Shown: positions 1 to 5,756, counted from the stretch's first letter. The stretch is 6,406 bases of DNA from Polaromonas sp. (GCA_028292345.1 JAQGMN010000484.1:1-6406); one strand, 5' to 3'. Translations and numbers: made by a program. The notes: generated by a model from the letters alone, not told the origin.

Positions 1-362
1 GCATGGCCCGCTCGTCGCTCGACCTGGAGGCCACCTTGCTGTGCGTCAGCCCCGAACCCATTTTCTACGGCAGCTACACCGCCGCCACCATCCAGAAAAT
101 CGAGGACGAGCAAGTCATTCAGCAAAACGCCATTCTGGACAAGGCCATGGAGCAGGCCCGGGCCGCTGGGCTCAAGGTGGCCGAGCCCGCCCGGGCCTAT
201 GGCGTCGTTGCCAATGAGGTCGTGCGGGCCGCCAAGGACCGGCAGGTGGACCAGATCGCGATGGGCACGCGCGGCATGGGGGCCATGGGCAACATGCTGC
301 TGGGTTCGGTGGCCCAGCGGGTGCTGCACCAGTCGCCCGTGCCGGTGCTGCTGGTCAAGTAG
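1..362 (+). CDS. Universal stress protein (UspA family), 5'-truncated by window edge
   Basis: C-terminal part of a single-domain universal stress protein, a cytoplasmic nucleotide-binding stress protein. The open frame runs in from the window edge. The first ATG (position 3) is internal, because the visible 119 residues start at the end of the first helix (MARSSLDLEATLLCVSP) and the usual first beta strand of the family, about 20-25 residues, is missing; whole Usp domains are about 140-150 aa. The ATP-binding signature G-2X-G-9X-G-S is complete: G88, G91, then G101-S102 counted from that ATG, followed by the typical end SPVPVLLVK. This places it in the ATP-binding UspFG-like class rather than the non-binding UspA class. 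It stops 67 bp before the creatininase-family gene on the same strand, so co-transcription is possible but nothing links the functions. Confidence in family is high; the specific role is unknown. Confidence 0.93.
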   Translation, partial: MARSSLDLEATLLCVSPEPIFYGSYTAATIQKIEDEQVIQQNAILDKAMEQARAAGLKVAEPARAYGVVANEVVRAAKDRQVDQIAMGTRGMGAMGNMLLGSVAQRVLHQSPVPVLLVK

Positions 363-429
363 TGCGCCGCGCATGGCGTTTGTGGCCGGGCCGGGCCCCT
401 GAACGGCCGGAGTCGCTGAAAATACGCGG

Positions 430-1281
430 ATGAAACCTGCAGCGACCCCACCTTCTTCCTTGCCCCGCCTGTGGGCCGACCTGAAAACGACCGACTTCGC
501 GCAACTCGACCTGGACCGCTGCATCGCGGTGCTGCCGGTGGCCGCCGTCGAGCAGCACGGCCCGCACCTGCCGCTCAGTGTCGATGCCACGCTGGTCGAG
601 GGCGTGATCGCCAGCGCGCTGCCGCACCTGCCCGCCAGCCTGCCGGTGCTGTTTTTGCCCACGCAATCGATCGGCTTCAGCCCCGAGCACACGCGCTTTG
701 CGGGCACGCTCACGCTCAAGGCCGACACCCTTTTGCGGCTCTGGACCGAGCTGGCCGAGTCGGTGGCGGCCACCGGCGTGAAAAAGCTGGTGCTGCTCAA
801 CTCGCACGGCGGGCAGGTCGGTTTGCTCGATGTGGTGGCGCGCGACCTGCGCGCCCGCCTGGGCATGCTGGTGTACAGCGTCAATTCGTTCAACCTGCCG
901 CTCAAGGACGAGCGGGGCGGTTCGGTGAGCGATCGGTTCAGCGCCCACGAGCACCGCTTCGGCATCCATGCCGGCGAGATCGAGACCTCGATGATGCTGG
1001 CGCTCAGGCCGGGCCAGGTGGACATGGCCAGGGCGCAGGATTTCCATTCGACCTCGCAGGACCGGGCGGAGAAGTTCAGCATCCTGGGCGACGGCCGCAG
1101 CGCCAAGCTGGGCTGGCAGATGCAGGACTACAACCCGCACGGCGCGGTCGGCAATGCGGCAGCGGCCACGGCCGAAAAAGGCCATGCCCTGCTGTCCGCG
1201 ATGGGCCGCAGCCTGGCGCAGCTGCTGGCGCAAATCGACCAGCTGCCGCCCGATACGCTGCAGGACGCCACGGCATTTTGA
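430..1281 (+). CDS. Creatininase-family amidohydrolase
   Basis: A 283-aa cytosolic metal-dependent hydrolase of the creatininase family, whose members open cyclic or linear amides (creatinine, formamidopyrimidines, peptide-derived precursors). The metal-site pattern is visible: E41-Q-H43-G-P-H-L-P-L with D52 nine residues after H43, then N124-S-H126-G-G, and H180-A-G-E183-I-E185-T-S. The block GFSPEHTRFAGTLTL (82-96) is also typical. True creatininase has a glutamate two residues after the mid-domain histidine; here that position is glycine (HGG), as in the many non-creatininase members, so creatinine is not a safe substrate guess. Length matches the family (about 240-280 aa). The ATG start gives the usual N-terminus (LWADLKTTDFAQLD at 14-27), although no good Shine-Dalgarno precedes it. 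It follows the Usp gene by 67 bp and ends in a hairpin before the Lrp-type regulator. Substrate unknown. Confidence 0.92.
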   Translation: MKPAATPPSSLPRLWADLKTTDFAQLDLDRCIAVLPVAAVEQHGPHLPLSVDATLVEGVIASALPHLPASLPVLFLPTQSIGFSPEHTRFAGTLTLKADTLLRLWTELAESVAATGVKKLVLLNSHGGQVGLLDVVARDLRARLGMLVYSVNSFNLPLKDERGGSVSDRFSAHEHRFGIHAGEIETSMMLALRPGQVDMARAQDFHSTSQDRAEKFSILGDGRSAKLGWQMQDYNPHGAVGNAAAATAEKGHALLSAMGRSLAQLLAQIDQLPPDTLQDATAF

Positions 1282-1297
1282 ACATGGCCTCAAAAAC

Positions 1298-1335
1298 CAA
1301 ACCCCCAAGCCAGGGGTAAGCAGCTTGGGGGTTTG
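1298..1335 (+). terminator. Perfect 13-bp inverted repeat after the creatininase-family gene
   Basis: CAAACCCCCAAGC (1298-1310) and its exact complement GCTTGGGGGTTTG (1323-1335) flank a 12-nt loop, starting 16 bp after the stop codon. Position and stability suggest a transcription terminator. On the + strand no T-run follows (TACCG), whereas read on the - strand the stem is followed by GGTTTTTG, so the canonical form points the other way even though no - strand gene ends here. It may act as a + strand stem-loop that stabilises the mRNA end, or it may be a copy of a dispersed palindrome. Confidence 0.6.
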
Positions 1336-1404
1336 TACCGCAGGTCCGGCGGGTAGGCCGGGCCGTGGTGTGCAACAAGTATCCGCCACAGGCCGCCGAA
1401 GGAT

Positions 1405-1433
1405 TTGCCTGGTTTGCTGCAGTATTTTAAAAA
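1405..1433 (+). promoter_or_regulatory. Possible promoter of the Lrp-type regulator
   Basis: TTGCCT (1405-1410) and TAAAAA (1428-1433) are separated by 17 bp, each matching the sigma-70 hexamers at four of six positions, at the left border of the AT-rich leader of the regulator gene. The -10 candidate lies inside a 15-bp palindrome, which would suit autorepression. This is a weak call made by eye. Confidence 0.3.
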
Positions 1434-1436
1434 TAC
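1422..1436. promoter_or_regulatory. 15-bp palindrome, candidate Lrp/AsnC operator 1
   Basis: GTATTTTAAAAATAC is a perfect palindrome with 7-bp arms around one central A, 46 bp before the start codon of the Lrp-type gene. Lrp-family proteins classically bind 15-bp AT-centred palindromes and often repress their own genes. The size, AT-rich centre and location fit; binding itself is inferred. Confidence 0.45.
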
Positions 1437-1465
1437 GGGTGAATATTCTGTTTTTGCGGGAAATT

Positions 1466-1480
1466 CAGATAAATTACCTG
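1466..1480. promoter_or_regulatory. 15-bp near-palindrome, candidate Lrp/AsnC operator 2
   Basis: CAGATAAATTACCTG pairs at six of seven arm positions and has the CAG...CTG ends of the E. coli Lrp consensus (YAGHAWATTWTDCTR). It ends one base before the ATG at 1482, so a bound protein would cover the ribosome-binding region or the start of the transcript. Its centre is 44 bp from that of the upstream palindrome, about four helical turns, with a third small palindrome (GAATATTC, 1441-1448) between them. Confidence 0.4.
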
Positions 1481-1481
1481 A

Positions 1482-1940
1482 ATGGATACTTTGGACCGAA
1501 AAATTCTCCAGGTCTTGCAAGCCGACTCGCGCACCAGCCTGCAGGACATCGGCCAGGCGGTGGGGCTCAGCCCCTCGCCGTGCTGGGGCCGCATCAAGAA
1601 AATGGAGGAAGCCGGCGTCATCGAGGGCTACACCGTGCGGCTCAATGCGCAGGCGCTCGGGCTGGGCGACACGGTCTTGGTGCAGGTCACGCTCGACAGC
1701 CATTCCGACAACACGCTGGAAAAGTTCGGCGAAACGCTGGCGGCGATTCCCGAGGTGATCGAGGCCTGGCTGGTCTCGGGCGAATACGACTACCTGCTGC
1801 GCATCGCGGTCAAGGACACCAAGGACTACGAGCGGCTGCTGCGCGAGCGGCTCTACAAGATCAAGGGCATACGCCACAGCAAGTCCAGCTTCGTGCTGCG
1901 GACGCTGAAAAAAGCCGACCTGCCTTTGCTGCCGGGCTGA
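1482..1940 (+). CDS. Lrp/AsnC family transcriptional regulator
   Basis: A 152-aa DNA-binding regulator of the feast/famine family, which senses amino acids or related small molecules. The N-terminus MDTLDRKILQVLQADSR is the standard family start. The winged helix-turn-helix covers about residues 18-50, with recognition-helix region LSPSPCWGRIKKMEEAGVI. The ligand-binding and oligomerisation (RAM) domain spans about 65-140, with the typical strands VSGEYDYLLRIAV (98-110) and GIRHSKSSFVL (129-139). Length is normal. No clear Shine-Dalgarno lies before the ATG, because the AT-rich palindromic leader runs up to it. The SPxPCW variant is common in the large paralogous group of AsnC-type regulators, so the ligand cannot be named. 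The following dehydrogenase gene, 144 bp downstream on the same strand, is a possible target, but its own leader has no obvious copy of the palindromes. Confidence 0.95.
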   Translation: MDTLDRKILQVLQADSRTSLQDIGQAVGLSPSPCWGRIKKMEEAGVIEGYTVRLNAQALGLGDTVLVQVTLDSHSDNTLEKFGETLAAIPEVIEAWLVSGEYDYLLRIAVKDTKDYERLLRERLYKIKGIRHSKSSFVLRTLKKADLPLLPG

Positions 1941-2073
1941 GCGCGTCAACCCGTGTGAGGGCGAATGGCTGACAAACGACTGCGCGGCGGGCCGATAGGC
2001 ACTGGCGCCGTCGGCAGACACAGTAGCGGTTTCGGTCTTGCCGCGGTATGCAGCCCACTTTCATGGGTCTTTC

Positions 2074-2079
2074 AAGGAG
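2074..2079 (+). promoter_or_regulatory. Shine-Dalgarno AAGGAG deciding the dehydrogenase start
   Basis: AAGGAG lies five bases before the ATG at 2085. It favours this start over an in-frame ATG at 1965 that would put 40 unlikely residues ahead of the lipoprotein signal peptide. Confidence 0.8.
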
Positions 2080-2084
2080 TTTTC

Positions 2085-3428
2085 ATGCCATCAGGCGCTT
2101 TTGTTACCGGCCGCTGGCGCAGCGGCACCCTGTGCCTGGCGCTGCTGGGCAGCCTGGCCGCCTGCGGCGACACCGCCACGCTGGCGCCGACGGCCGGCAT
2201 GGGCGCCAACCCGACCCTGCCTGCGCCCAAAAGCAGCCTGATTCCGACCGTGAAGATTGCCCCCGCGCAGGGCTGGCCCGACGGCACGATGCCCACGGCC
2301 ATGGCCGGGCTGGCCGTGACGGCGCTGGCCAGGGACCTGGACCATCCGCGCTGGGTGCATGTGCTGCCCAACGGCGACGTGCTGGTGGCCGAAAGCAACA
2401 AGCCACCGAAAGCGGAAAAAGGCTTCAGCGTGAAAGGCTGGGTCATGGGCCTGGTGATGAAAAAAGCTGGCGCCGGCGTGCCCAGCGCCAACCGCATCAC
2501 GCTGCTGCGCGATGCCGACGGCGACGGCATGGCCGAAACCCGCTCGGTGTTCCTCGAAGGCCTGCATTCGCCTTTCGGCATGGCGCTGGTCGGCGCCAAT
2601 CTGTATGTGGCCAATGCCGACGCCATCGTGCGGTTCCCGTATGAAGCCGGCCAGATCCGGATCACCGCGCCGGCCGCGCCGGTCACGGACCTGCCCGGCG
2701 GGCCGATCAACCACCACTGGACCAAGAACATCATTGCCAGCCCCGACGGGAGCAAGCTCTACGCCACGGTCGGCTCCAACAGCAATGTCGGCGAAAACGG
2801 CATCGAGGCCGAGGCCGGGCGCGCCGCGATCTGGGAGGTCAACCTCCAGACCGGCGCAAAGCGCCTGTTTGCCACCGGCCTGCGCAACCCCAACGGCATG
2901 GGCTGGGCGCCGGGAACGGGCGCCTTGTGGACGGTGGTGAACGAGCGCGACGAGATCGGCAGCGACCTGGTGCCCGACTACCTGACGTCGGTGAAGGACG
3001 GCGCCTTCTACGGCTGGCCGTACAGCTACTTCGGCCAGAACGTCGATGCGCGCGTCCAGCCGCCCCGGCCCGAGCTGGTCGCCAGGGCCACGGTGCCCGA
3101 CTATGCGCTGGGCTCGCATGTGGCGCCGCTGGGCCTGGCTTTCTCCGAAGGCCATGCCCTGGCCCCGGCGCTGGCCAGCGGCGCCTTCGTCGGCCTGCAT
3201 GGCTCCTGGAACCGCAAGCCGCTGAGCGGCTACAAGGTGGTGTTCGTTCCGTTCGCCCAGGGCCAGCCGTCCGGCCTGCCGGTCGATGTGCTGACCGGCT
3301 TTTTGAGCCCCGATGAAAAAGCGCATGGCCGCCCGGTCGGCGTGACCATCGACAGGCGCGGCGCGCTGCTGGTGGCGGACGATGTCGGCAACACGATCTG
3401 GCGTGTCAGCGCTGCGGCGGCGCGGTGA
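2085..3428 (+). CDS. PQQ-dependent sugar/sorbosone dehydrogenase-like lipoprotein
   Basis: A 447-aa six-bladed beta-propeller protein of the soluble glucose dehydrogenase / L-sorbosone dehydrogenase family (COG2133-like), which typically oxidises aldoses or aldehydes in the periplasm with PQQ. A lipoprotein signal is clear: basic GRWRSG, hydrophobic TLCLALLGSL, lipobox L-A-A-C27, so the mature protein should be anchored by Cys27. Propeller hallmarks in order: LDHPRWVHVLPNGDVLVAE (85-103), a D-x-D-G-D-G loop DADGDGMAET (143-152) suited to calcium, GPINHHWTKN (206-215) in the catalytic-histidine region, GLRNPNGMGW (265-274), NERDEIGSDLVPDY (286-299), YGWPYSYFG (309-317), SHVAPLGLAF (344-353), LHGSWNR (371-377) and GRPVGVTID (415-423). 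The C-terminal blade closes with DDVGNTIWRVS. The family is certain; PQQ use and substrate are inferred, and no PQQ biosynthesis gene lies in the window. It stands alone after the Lrp-type gene, with a palindromic element downstream. Confidence 0.9.
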   Translation: MPSGAFVTGRWRSGTLCLALLGSLAACGDTATLAPTAGMGANPTLPAPKSSLIPTVKIAPAQGWPDGTMPTAMAGLAVTALARDLDHPRWVHVLPNGDVLVAESNKPPKAEKGFSVKGWVMGLVMKKAGAGVPSANRITLLRDADGDGMAETRSVFLEGLHSPFGMALVGANLYVANADAIVRFPYEAGQIRITAPAAPVTDLPGGPINHHWTKNIIASPDGSKLYATVGSNSNVGENGIEAEAGRAAIWEVNLQTGAKRLFATGLRNPNGMGWAPGTGALWTVVNERDEIGSDLVPDYLTSVKDGAFYGWPYSYFGQNVDARVQPPRPELVARATVPDYALGSHVAPLGLAFSEGHALAPALASGAFVGLHGSWNRKPLSGYKVVFVPFAQGQPSGLPVDVLTGFLSPDEKAHGRPVGVTIDRRGALLVADDVGNTIWRVSAAAAR

Positions 3429-3444
3429 CGGCGACAAACGCCTT

Positions 3445-3522
3445 TCTTGCTGAAAATCAGGGCAAAAACAGGTGCTTTCGCAGGCTGGGTAAGCGCCTGC
3501 AGCTATTTAATTTATAGCAAGA
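3445..3522. repeat. 78-bp palindromic intergenic element with 7-bp terminal inverted repeats
   Basis: TCTTGCT (3445-3451) and AGCAAGA (3516-3522) bound the element as inverted ends. Inside are CAGGTGCTT (3469-3477) against AAGCGCCTG (3491-3499), nine pairs with one T-G wobble; the alternative stem GCAGGC (3480-3485) / GCCTGC (3495-3500); and GCTAT (3502-3506) / ATAGC (3514-3518) around an AT core. The GCTAT-ATAGC motif joined to a GCGC-rich arm resembles small dispersed intergenic palindromes that I recall from Comamonadaceae genomes; only one copy is in this window. It lies between the convergent dehydrogenase and phosphatase genes. Confidence 0.5.
3469..3513. terminator. Probable terminator region between convergent genes
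   Basis: The stem CAGGTGCTT / AAGCGCCTG is followed on the + strand by CAGCTATTTAATTTATAG, an A/T-rich tail 41 bp after the dehydrogenase stop codon. On the - strand the same stem is followed by TTTTTGCCC. The stem therefore could end transcription in both directions, as expected between the converging genes. No long pure U-tract follows on the + side, so efficiency is uncertain. Confidence 0.45.
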
Positions 3523-3583
3523 TCGACTTCTGGCGGCTGAACGGGAGGGCCCGAGCGGGTCCGCAAACCAGCAGACAGCCGGA

Positions 3584-4321
3584 TCAGGCGTAGGTCACCC
3601 AGCCGGCATATTCGGGCGGATCCAGATGCGGCAGCGTGTTGAAGGTCTGCAACCGGTGGCGCCTGGGGCTGAAGGCAAATTCGGTGACCGAGCAGTTGCG
3701 GATGCCCAGGTTCAATTCGATCATGGCCTCCGGGGGGGTGCCCAGCACATGGCCCACCGCCGTCGCAATCGGCCCGCCGCTGGACACCAGCAGCACATCG
3801 CCCCGGTAGTGCGTGCGGATGTGTTCCAGCGCCCCCGTGATGCCGGCGACAAAGCCGTTGTAGTCCGGCATGCCCCGGGGGCTGACCACGCCGGCCATCC
3901 ATTGCGCCAGGCCGTCCTTGAGCAGCCGGAAGTGGTGCCGGTACAGCTCGGGCGTGTCGGGCCGGGCCAGCGGATGGGGATGGACGGCGCCAATGAGGGC
4001 GGCGCTGTCGTACTCATTCAGGCCGGGCCAGAGCATGTGCCGCAGGGCGACAGGCGCGATGCCCGCCGCAGGCATGCCGCCCGGCGGCGAGTCGGGCGCG
4101 CTGCTGCTGGCAAACGCCACGCCCAGGCCTTCGCAGATGCCGGCAAAGGTCTGGACCTGGCGGTTCAGCGTGCCGGTCAGCGCGGCGTCGAGACGCAATC
4201 CCTTGCTCCTGAAATATTCGCCCAGCCGCACGCTCTGCCGGTGGCCGAGCGGGCTCAGCACGTCATAGTCATCGGCGCCAAACGAAGCCTGGCCGTGGCG
4301 TACCAAATAAAGTGTTCCCAT
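3584..4321 (-). CDS. Histidine phosphatase superfamily protein with altered second catalytic residue
   Basis: A 245-aa member of the phosphoglycerate-mutase-like histidine phosphatase superfamily, cytosolic by absence of a signal peptide. The start MGTLYLVRHGQASFG carries the phospho-acceptor motif R8-H9-G10-Q11. R54 in TLNRQVQTF is the second active-site arginine, and E103 in LNEYD is the usual acidic residue. The C-terminal half normally has a catalytic histidine in a VSHGGP-type motif; here it reads LLVSS181GGPIA, codon AGC, so this histidine is serine. A group of bacterial family members with SSGG or TSGG at this place exists to my knowledge, so it is more likely a subfamily trait than decay: the rest of the fold is intact and length is normal. 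Activity may be slow, or directed to an unusual phosphoester. No Shine-Dalgarno is evident before the ATG. It lies 58 bp after the receiver gene on the same strand and may be co-transcribed with it. Confidence 0.9.
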   Translation of the reverse strand: MGTLYLVRHGQASFGADDYDVLSPLGHRQSVRLGEYFRSKGLRLDAALTGTLNRQVQTFAGICEGLGVAFASSSAPDSPPGGMPAAGIAPVALRHMLWPGLNEYDSAALIGAVHPHPLARPDTPELYRHHFRLLKDGLAQWMAGVVSPRGMPDYNGFVAGITGALEHIRTHYRGDVLLVSSGGPIATAVGHVLGTPPEAMIELNLGIRNCSVTEFAFSPRRHRLQTFNTLPHLDPPEYAGWVTYA

Positions 4322-4379
4322 GAAAGGAATTCTGACCAGGTGGCCGGGGCGGCCTTGTCACCCGGGGGACGCGCGGCAC

Positions 4380-4775
4380 TCAGGCCTCGCAGCGGGGCAT
4401 CTTGGCGGCCATCGACTTGCAGTAGGCGACCAGGTTGTCGAGTTCGGTGGCCTTGTGGAAGACGGCATCGACGCCGAGCCGCTCACAGTGGTGCAGCAGC
4501 TGGTCGTTGCGCGCATGGTTGGTCATCACGAGAATGCTCTGCTCGGGACGCCGGTTCCGGCAATGCCCGATCACGCCGACACCGGTTCCTTCGCCCAGAA
4601 AAAGATCGACCAGGGCAACGTCCCACTGGTCGGGATGCCGGTCCAGCCAGCCGACCGCCTGGGGTTCGGTGGACGCCACGCCGACAACGACGGCTTTTGC
4701 TTCGGCCGTCAGGATTTGCGTCAGGTAAGTGCACTGGGCGGCACTGTCTTCAACCAGAAACACACGTAAAGCCAT
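4380..4775 (-). CDS. Stand-alone response regulator receiver protein
   Basis: A 131-aa protein consisting only of a CheY-like receiver domain. The start MALRVFLVEDS (ATG at 4775) is chosen because AAAGGA lies five bases upstream and the first beta strand begins at once; a longer in-frame reading from 4838 adds 21 residues without family character. Conserved features: acidic pair E9-D10, phospho-acceptor D57 in DVALVDLFLGEGTG, T85 in ILVMTN, and K108 in VFHKATELD. All elements for phosphorylation are present and there is no DNA-binding or enzymatic output domain, so the signal must pass to a partner by protein contact or onward phosphotransfer. The kinase-like gene upstream on the same strand is the natural partner candidate; the gap between them holds its own promoter. 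The C-terminus (YCKSMAAKMPRCEA) ends as usual for such domains. Confidence 0.93.
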   Translation of the reverse strand: MALRVFLVEDSAAQCTYLTQILTAEAKAVVVGVASTEPQAVGWLDRHPDQWDVALVDLFLGEGTGVGVIGHCRNRRPEQSILVMTNHARNDQLLHHCERLGVDAVFHKATELDNLVAYCKSMAAKMPRCEA

Positions 4776-4780
4776 TGTTT

Positions 4781-4786
4781 TCCTTT
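4781..4786 (-). promoter_or_regulatory. Shine-Dalgarno AAAGGA of the receiver gene
   Basis: AAAGGA on the - strand is five bases before the ATG at 4775 and decides this start over the upstream in-frame ATG at 4838. Confidence 0.75.
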
Positions 4787-4919
4787 GATCGAAAAGCAGA
4801 AAAATGCCTTTCTGGAAGGAGGGTTGTTCGCCTGTCAATAAGGCGTGGAAAAGCCACTTTATTACACAAGTTCCGGACTGGATCCGAAATTTACGATATG
4901 TCGATGCTTCTTGGCAATG

Positions 4920-4948
4920 ACTCTACTTTAATTTATCAAATTTATCAA
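4920..4948 (-). promoter_or_regulatory. Predicted sigma-70 promoter of the receiver gene
   Basis: On the - strand TTGATA (4948-4943, five of six matches) is followed after exactly 17 bp by TAGAGT (4925-4920, four of six matches). It lies in the most AT-rich stretch of the window and points to the receiver gene, leaving a leader of roughly 135-140 nt. The -35 hexamer is embedded in one of the 9-bp repeats, which suggests regulated rather than constitutive use. Predicted by eye only. Confidence 0.55.
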
Positions 4949-4968
4949 TTTGAAAATAAAATTTATCA
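4930..4968. repeat. Three copies of 9-bp repeat AATTTATCA (TGATAAATT on - strand)
   Basis: Exact copies lie at 4930-4938, 4939-4947 (perfect tandem) and 4960-4968. The third is offset 21 bp from the second, two helical turns, so all would present related DNA faces. The middle copy overlaps the -35 element and the distal copy lies just upstream of it. This arrangement fits an activator or repressor binding array for the receiver gene; the regulator is unknown. Confidence 0.6.
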
Positions 4969-4989
4969 GTCGAGAAGGGTATCAAAGAG

Positions 4990-5045
4990 CCAGCCGCACC
5001 GTTTGCCCTGCGGCCAATCCAGCGAGCCGCGCCAAGACCGGCTGG
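4990..5045 (-). other. Structured GC-rich region after the kinase-like gene
   Basis: CCAGCCG (4990-4996) and its exact complement CGGCTGG (5039-5045) enclose a GC-rich 42-nt interior with further short pairings, beginning four bases past the stop codon. It may form a transcript-ending or stabilising structure, but on the - strand no T-run follows (CTCTTTGATACC), so it is not a canonical terminator. Confidence 0.3.
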
Positions 5046-5048
5046 AAA

Positions 5049-5756
5049 TTACGCCTCTTCAGGAGGCCGCTTGAAGGTCAGCCGCGCACCGCTGTCGCTG
5101 CGGGCAAGCCCGACGGCTTCGGCCGCCGCCAGCAGTTCCAGGTCCCGCCAGTTCAAAAGCCGGTGGCCGCTCGCATGGATGGCGCTGGTGTGCGGCGGTT
5201 CATGGGGTTGCAGATCGATCGACAGCTCGATGCCGTCGGGCAGCATCCGGGCCTGCAGCGTGAGCGTGGCCGGCGCCGTGGACGCGTCGCTCAGGCAAAA
5301 CAGCGCTGCGCTGACGACGCTGCGAAGTGCCCGGCTGGAGAATTCCGCAGGAACCAGCGACACCTTATTGACGATGGAGAAACCCTTGAGCTTGAACTCG
5401 TTGAGCAGCAGCCTGGCGCATTCCCCCACGCCAGCGTCAAAACGCTGGGTGACCGCCGGTTTCGGACGAACCCACGTCAGCAGGTCGATGACGGACTTGA
5501 TGGCCGTTTCTGAAACACTGCCCAGCAGGGCGCAGTCCTGGCGCATGCTGTCCAGGTCGGGGCTGGCCGACTGAAGTCGACGGTCCATCATGACGGTGAT
5601 CATGTCCATCGACTGGAAATTGCCCATGATCTGGTGCTGAAGCACCGGTATCAGGCGCTGCAGCAAGGCATAACGCGCGCCTTCTCCAAGCAGCGACAAC
5701 TCGGCGACCGGCGCATTTTCGGGCAGAGGAGGGCTGATCAAATTTTGCGGGGTCAT
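5049..5756 (-). CDS. Histidine-kinase-like protein with degenerate ATP-binding region (possible phosphotransferase)
   Basis: A 235-aa protein that I do not recognise by name. No signal peptide or membrane segment is seen. Residues 26-62 and 68-98 form two long helices like a DHp four-helix-bundle hairpin, with H41 in LQHQIMGNFQSMD placed where a phospho-acceptor H-box would be. The rest resembles the outline of a HATPase domain: LLLNEFKLKGFSIVNKV (116-132), a helix LRSVVSAALFCLSDAS (144-159) at the N-box position but without the key asparagine, and an end LLAAAEAVGLARSDSGARLTFKRP (208-231) like the terminal helix and strand. No G1/G2 glycine boxes are visible. The start at 5756 is preferred because the 27 extra codons of the in-frame ATG at 5837 use rare third bases (GGA, CGA, AGG) and lack protein-like pattern; neither start has a good ribosome site. 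It lies upstream of the receiver gene on the same strand, so a Spo0B/ChpT-like phosphotransferase is a reasonable but unproven idea. Confidence 0.7.
   Translation of the reverse strand: MTPQNLISPPLPENAPVAELSLLGEGARYALLQRLIPVLQHQIMGNFQSMDMITVMMDRRLQSASPDLDSMRQDCALLGSVSETAIKSVIDLLTWVRPKPAVTQRFDAGVGECARLLLNEFKLKGFSIVNKVSLVPAEFSSRALRSVVSAALFCLSDASTAPATLTLQARMLPDGIELSIDLQPHEPPHTSAIHASGHRLLNWRDLELLAAAEAVGLARSDSGARLTFKRPPEEA

Noticed and set aside
384..408. GGCCG...CGGCC inverted repeat between the Usp and creatininase genes
   Set aside because: Only 5 bp in very GC-rich sequence with no T-run; could arise by chance.
355..1389. Long - strand open frame (344 codons) opposite the creatininase-family gene
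   Set aside because: Arg/Gln/His-rich translation with no family pattern; it mirrors the real + strand gene in high-GC DNA.
1965..2084. Upstream in-frame ATG start for the dehydrogenase
   Set aside because: It would bury the lipoprotein signal peptide 40 residues inside; the ATG at 2085 has AAGGAG at ideal spacing.
2091..3437. 448-codon - strand open frame opposite the dehydrogenase
   Set aside because: Antisense shadow of a clearly recognised propeller protein; the translation shows no motifs.
4776..4838. N-terminal extension of the receiver protein from the ATG at 4838
   Set aside because: AAAGGA and the family-typical MALRVFLVEDS start both favour 4775.
4830..4857. Short stems CGCCT/AGGCG and GTGG/CCAC in the receiver leader
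   Set aside because: Four to five base pairs each and sharing a base; too weak to call a riboswitch or other RNA element.
3626..5074. 482-codon + strand open frame across the phosphatase and receiver genes
   Set aside because: It is antisense to two genes with recognised motifs and runs through the AT-rich promoter region; no domain is visible.
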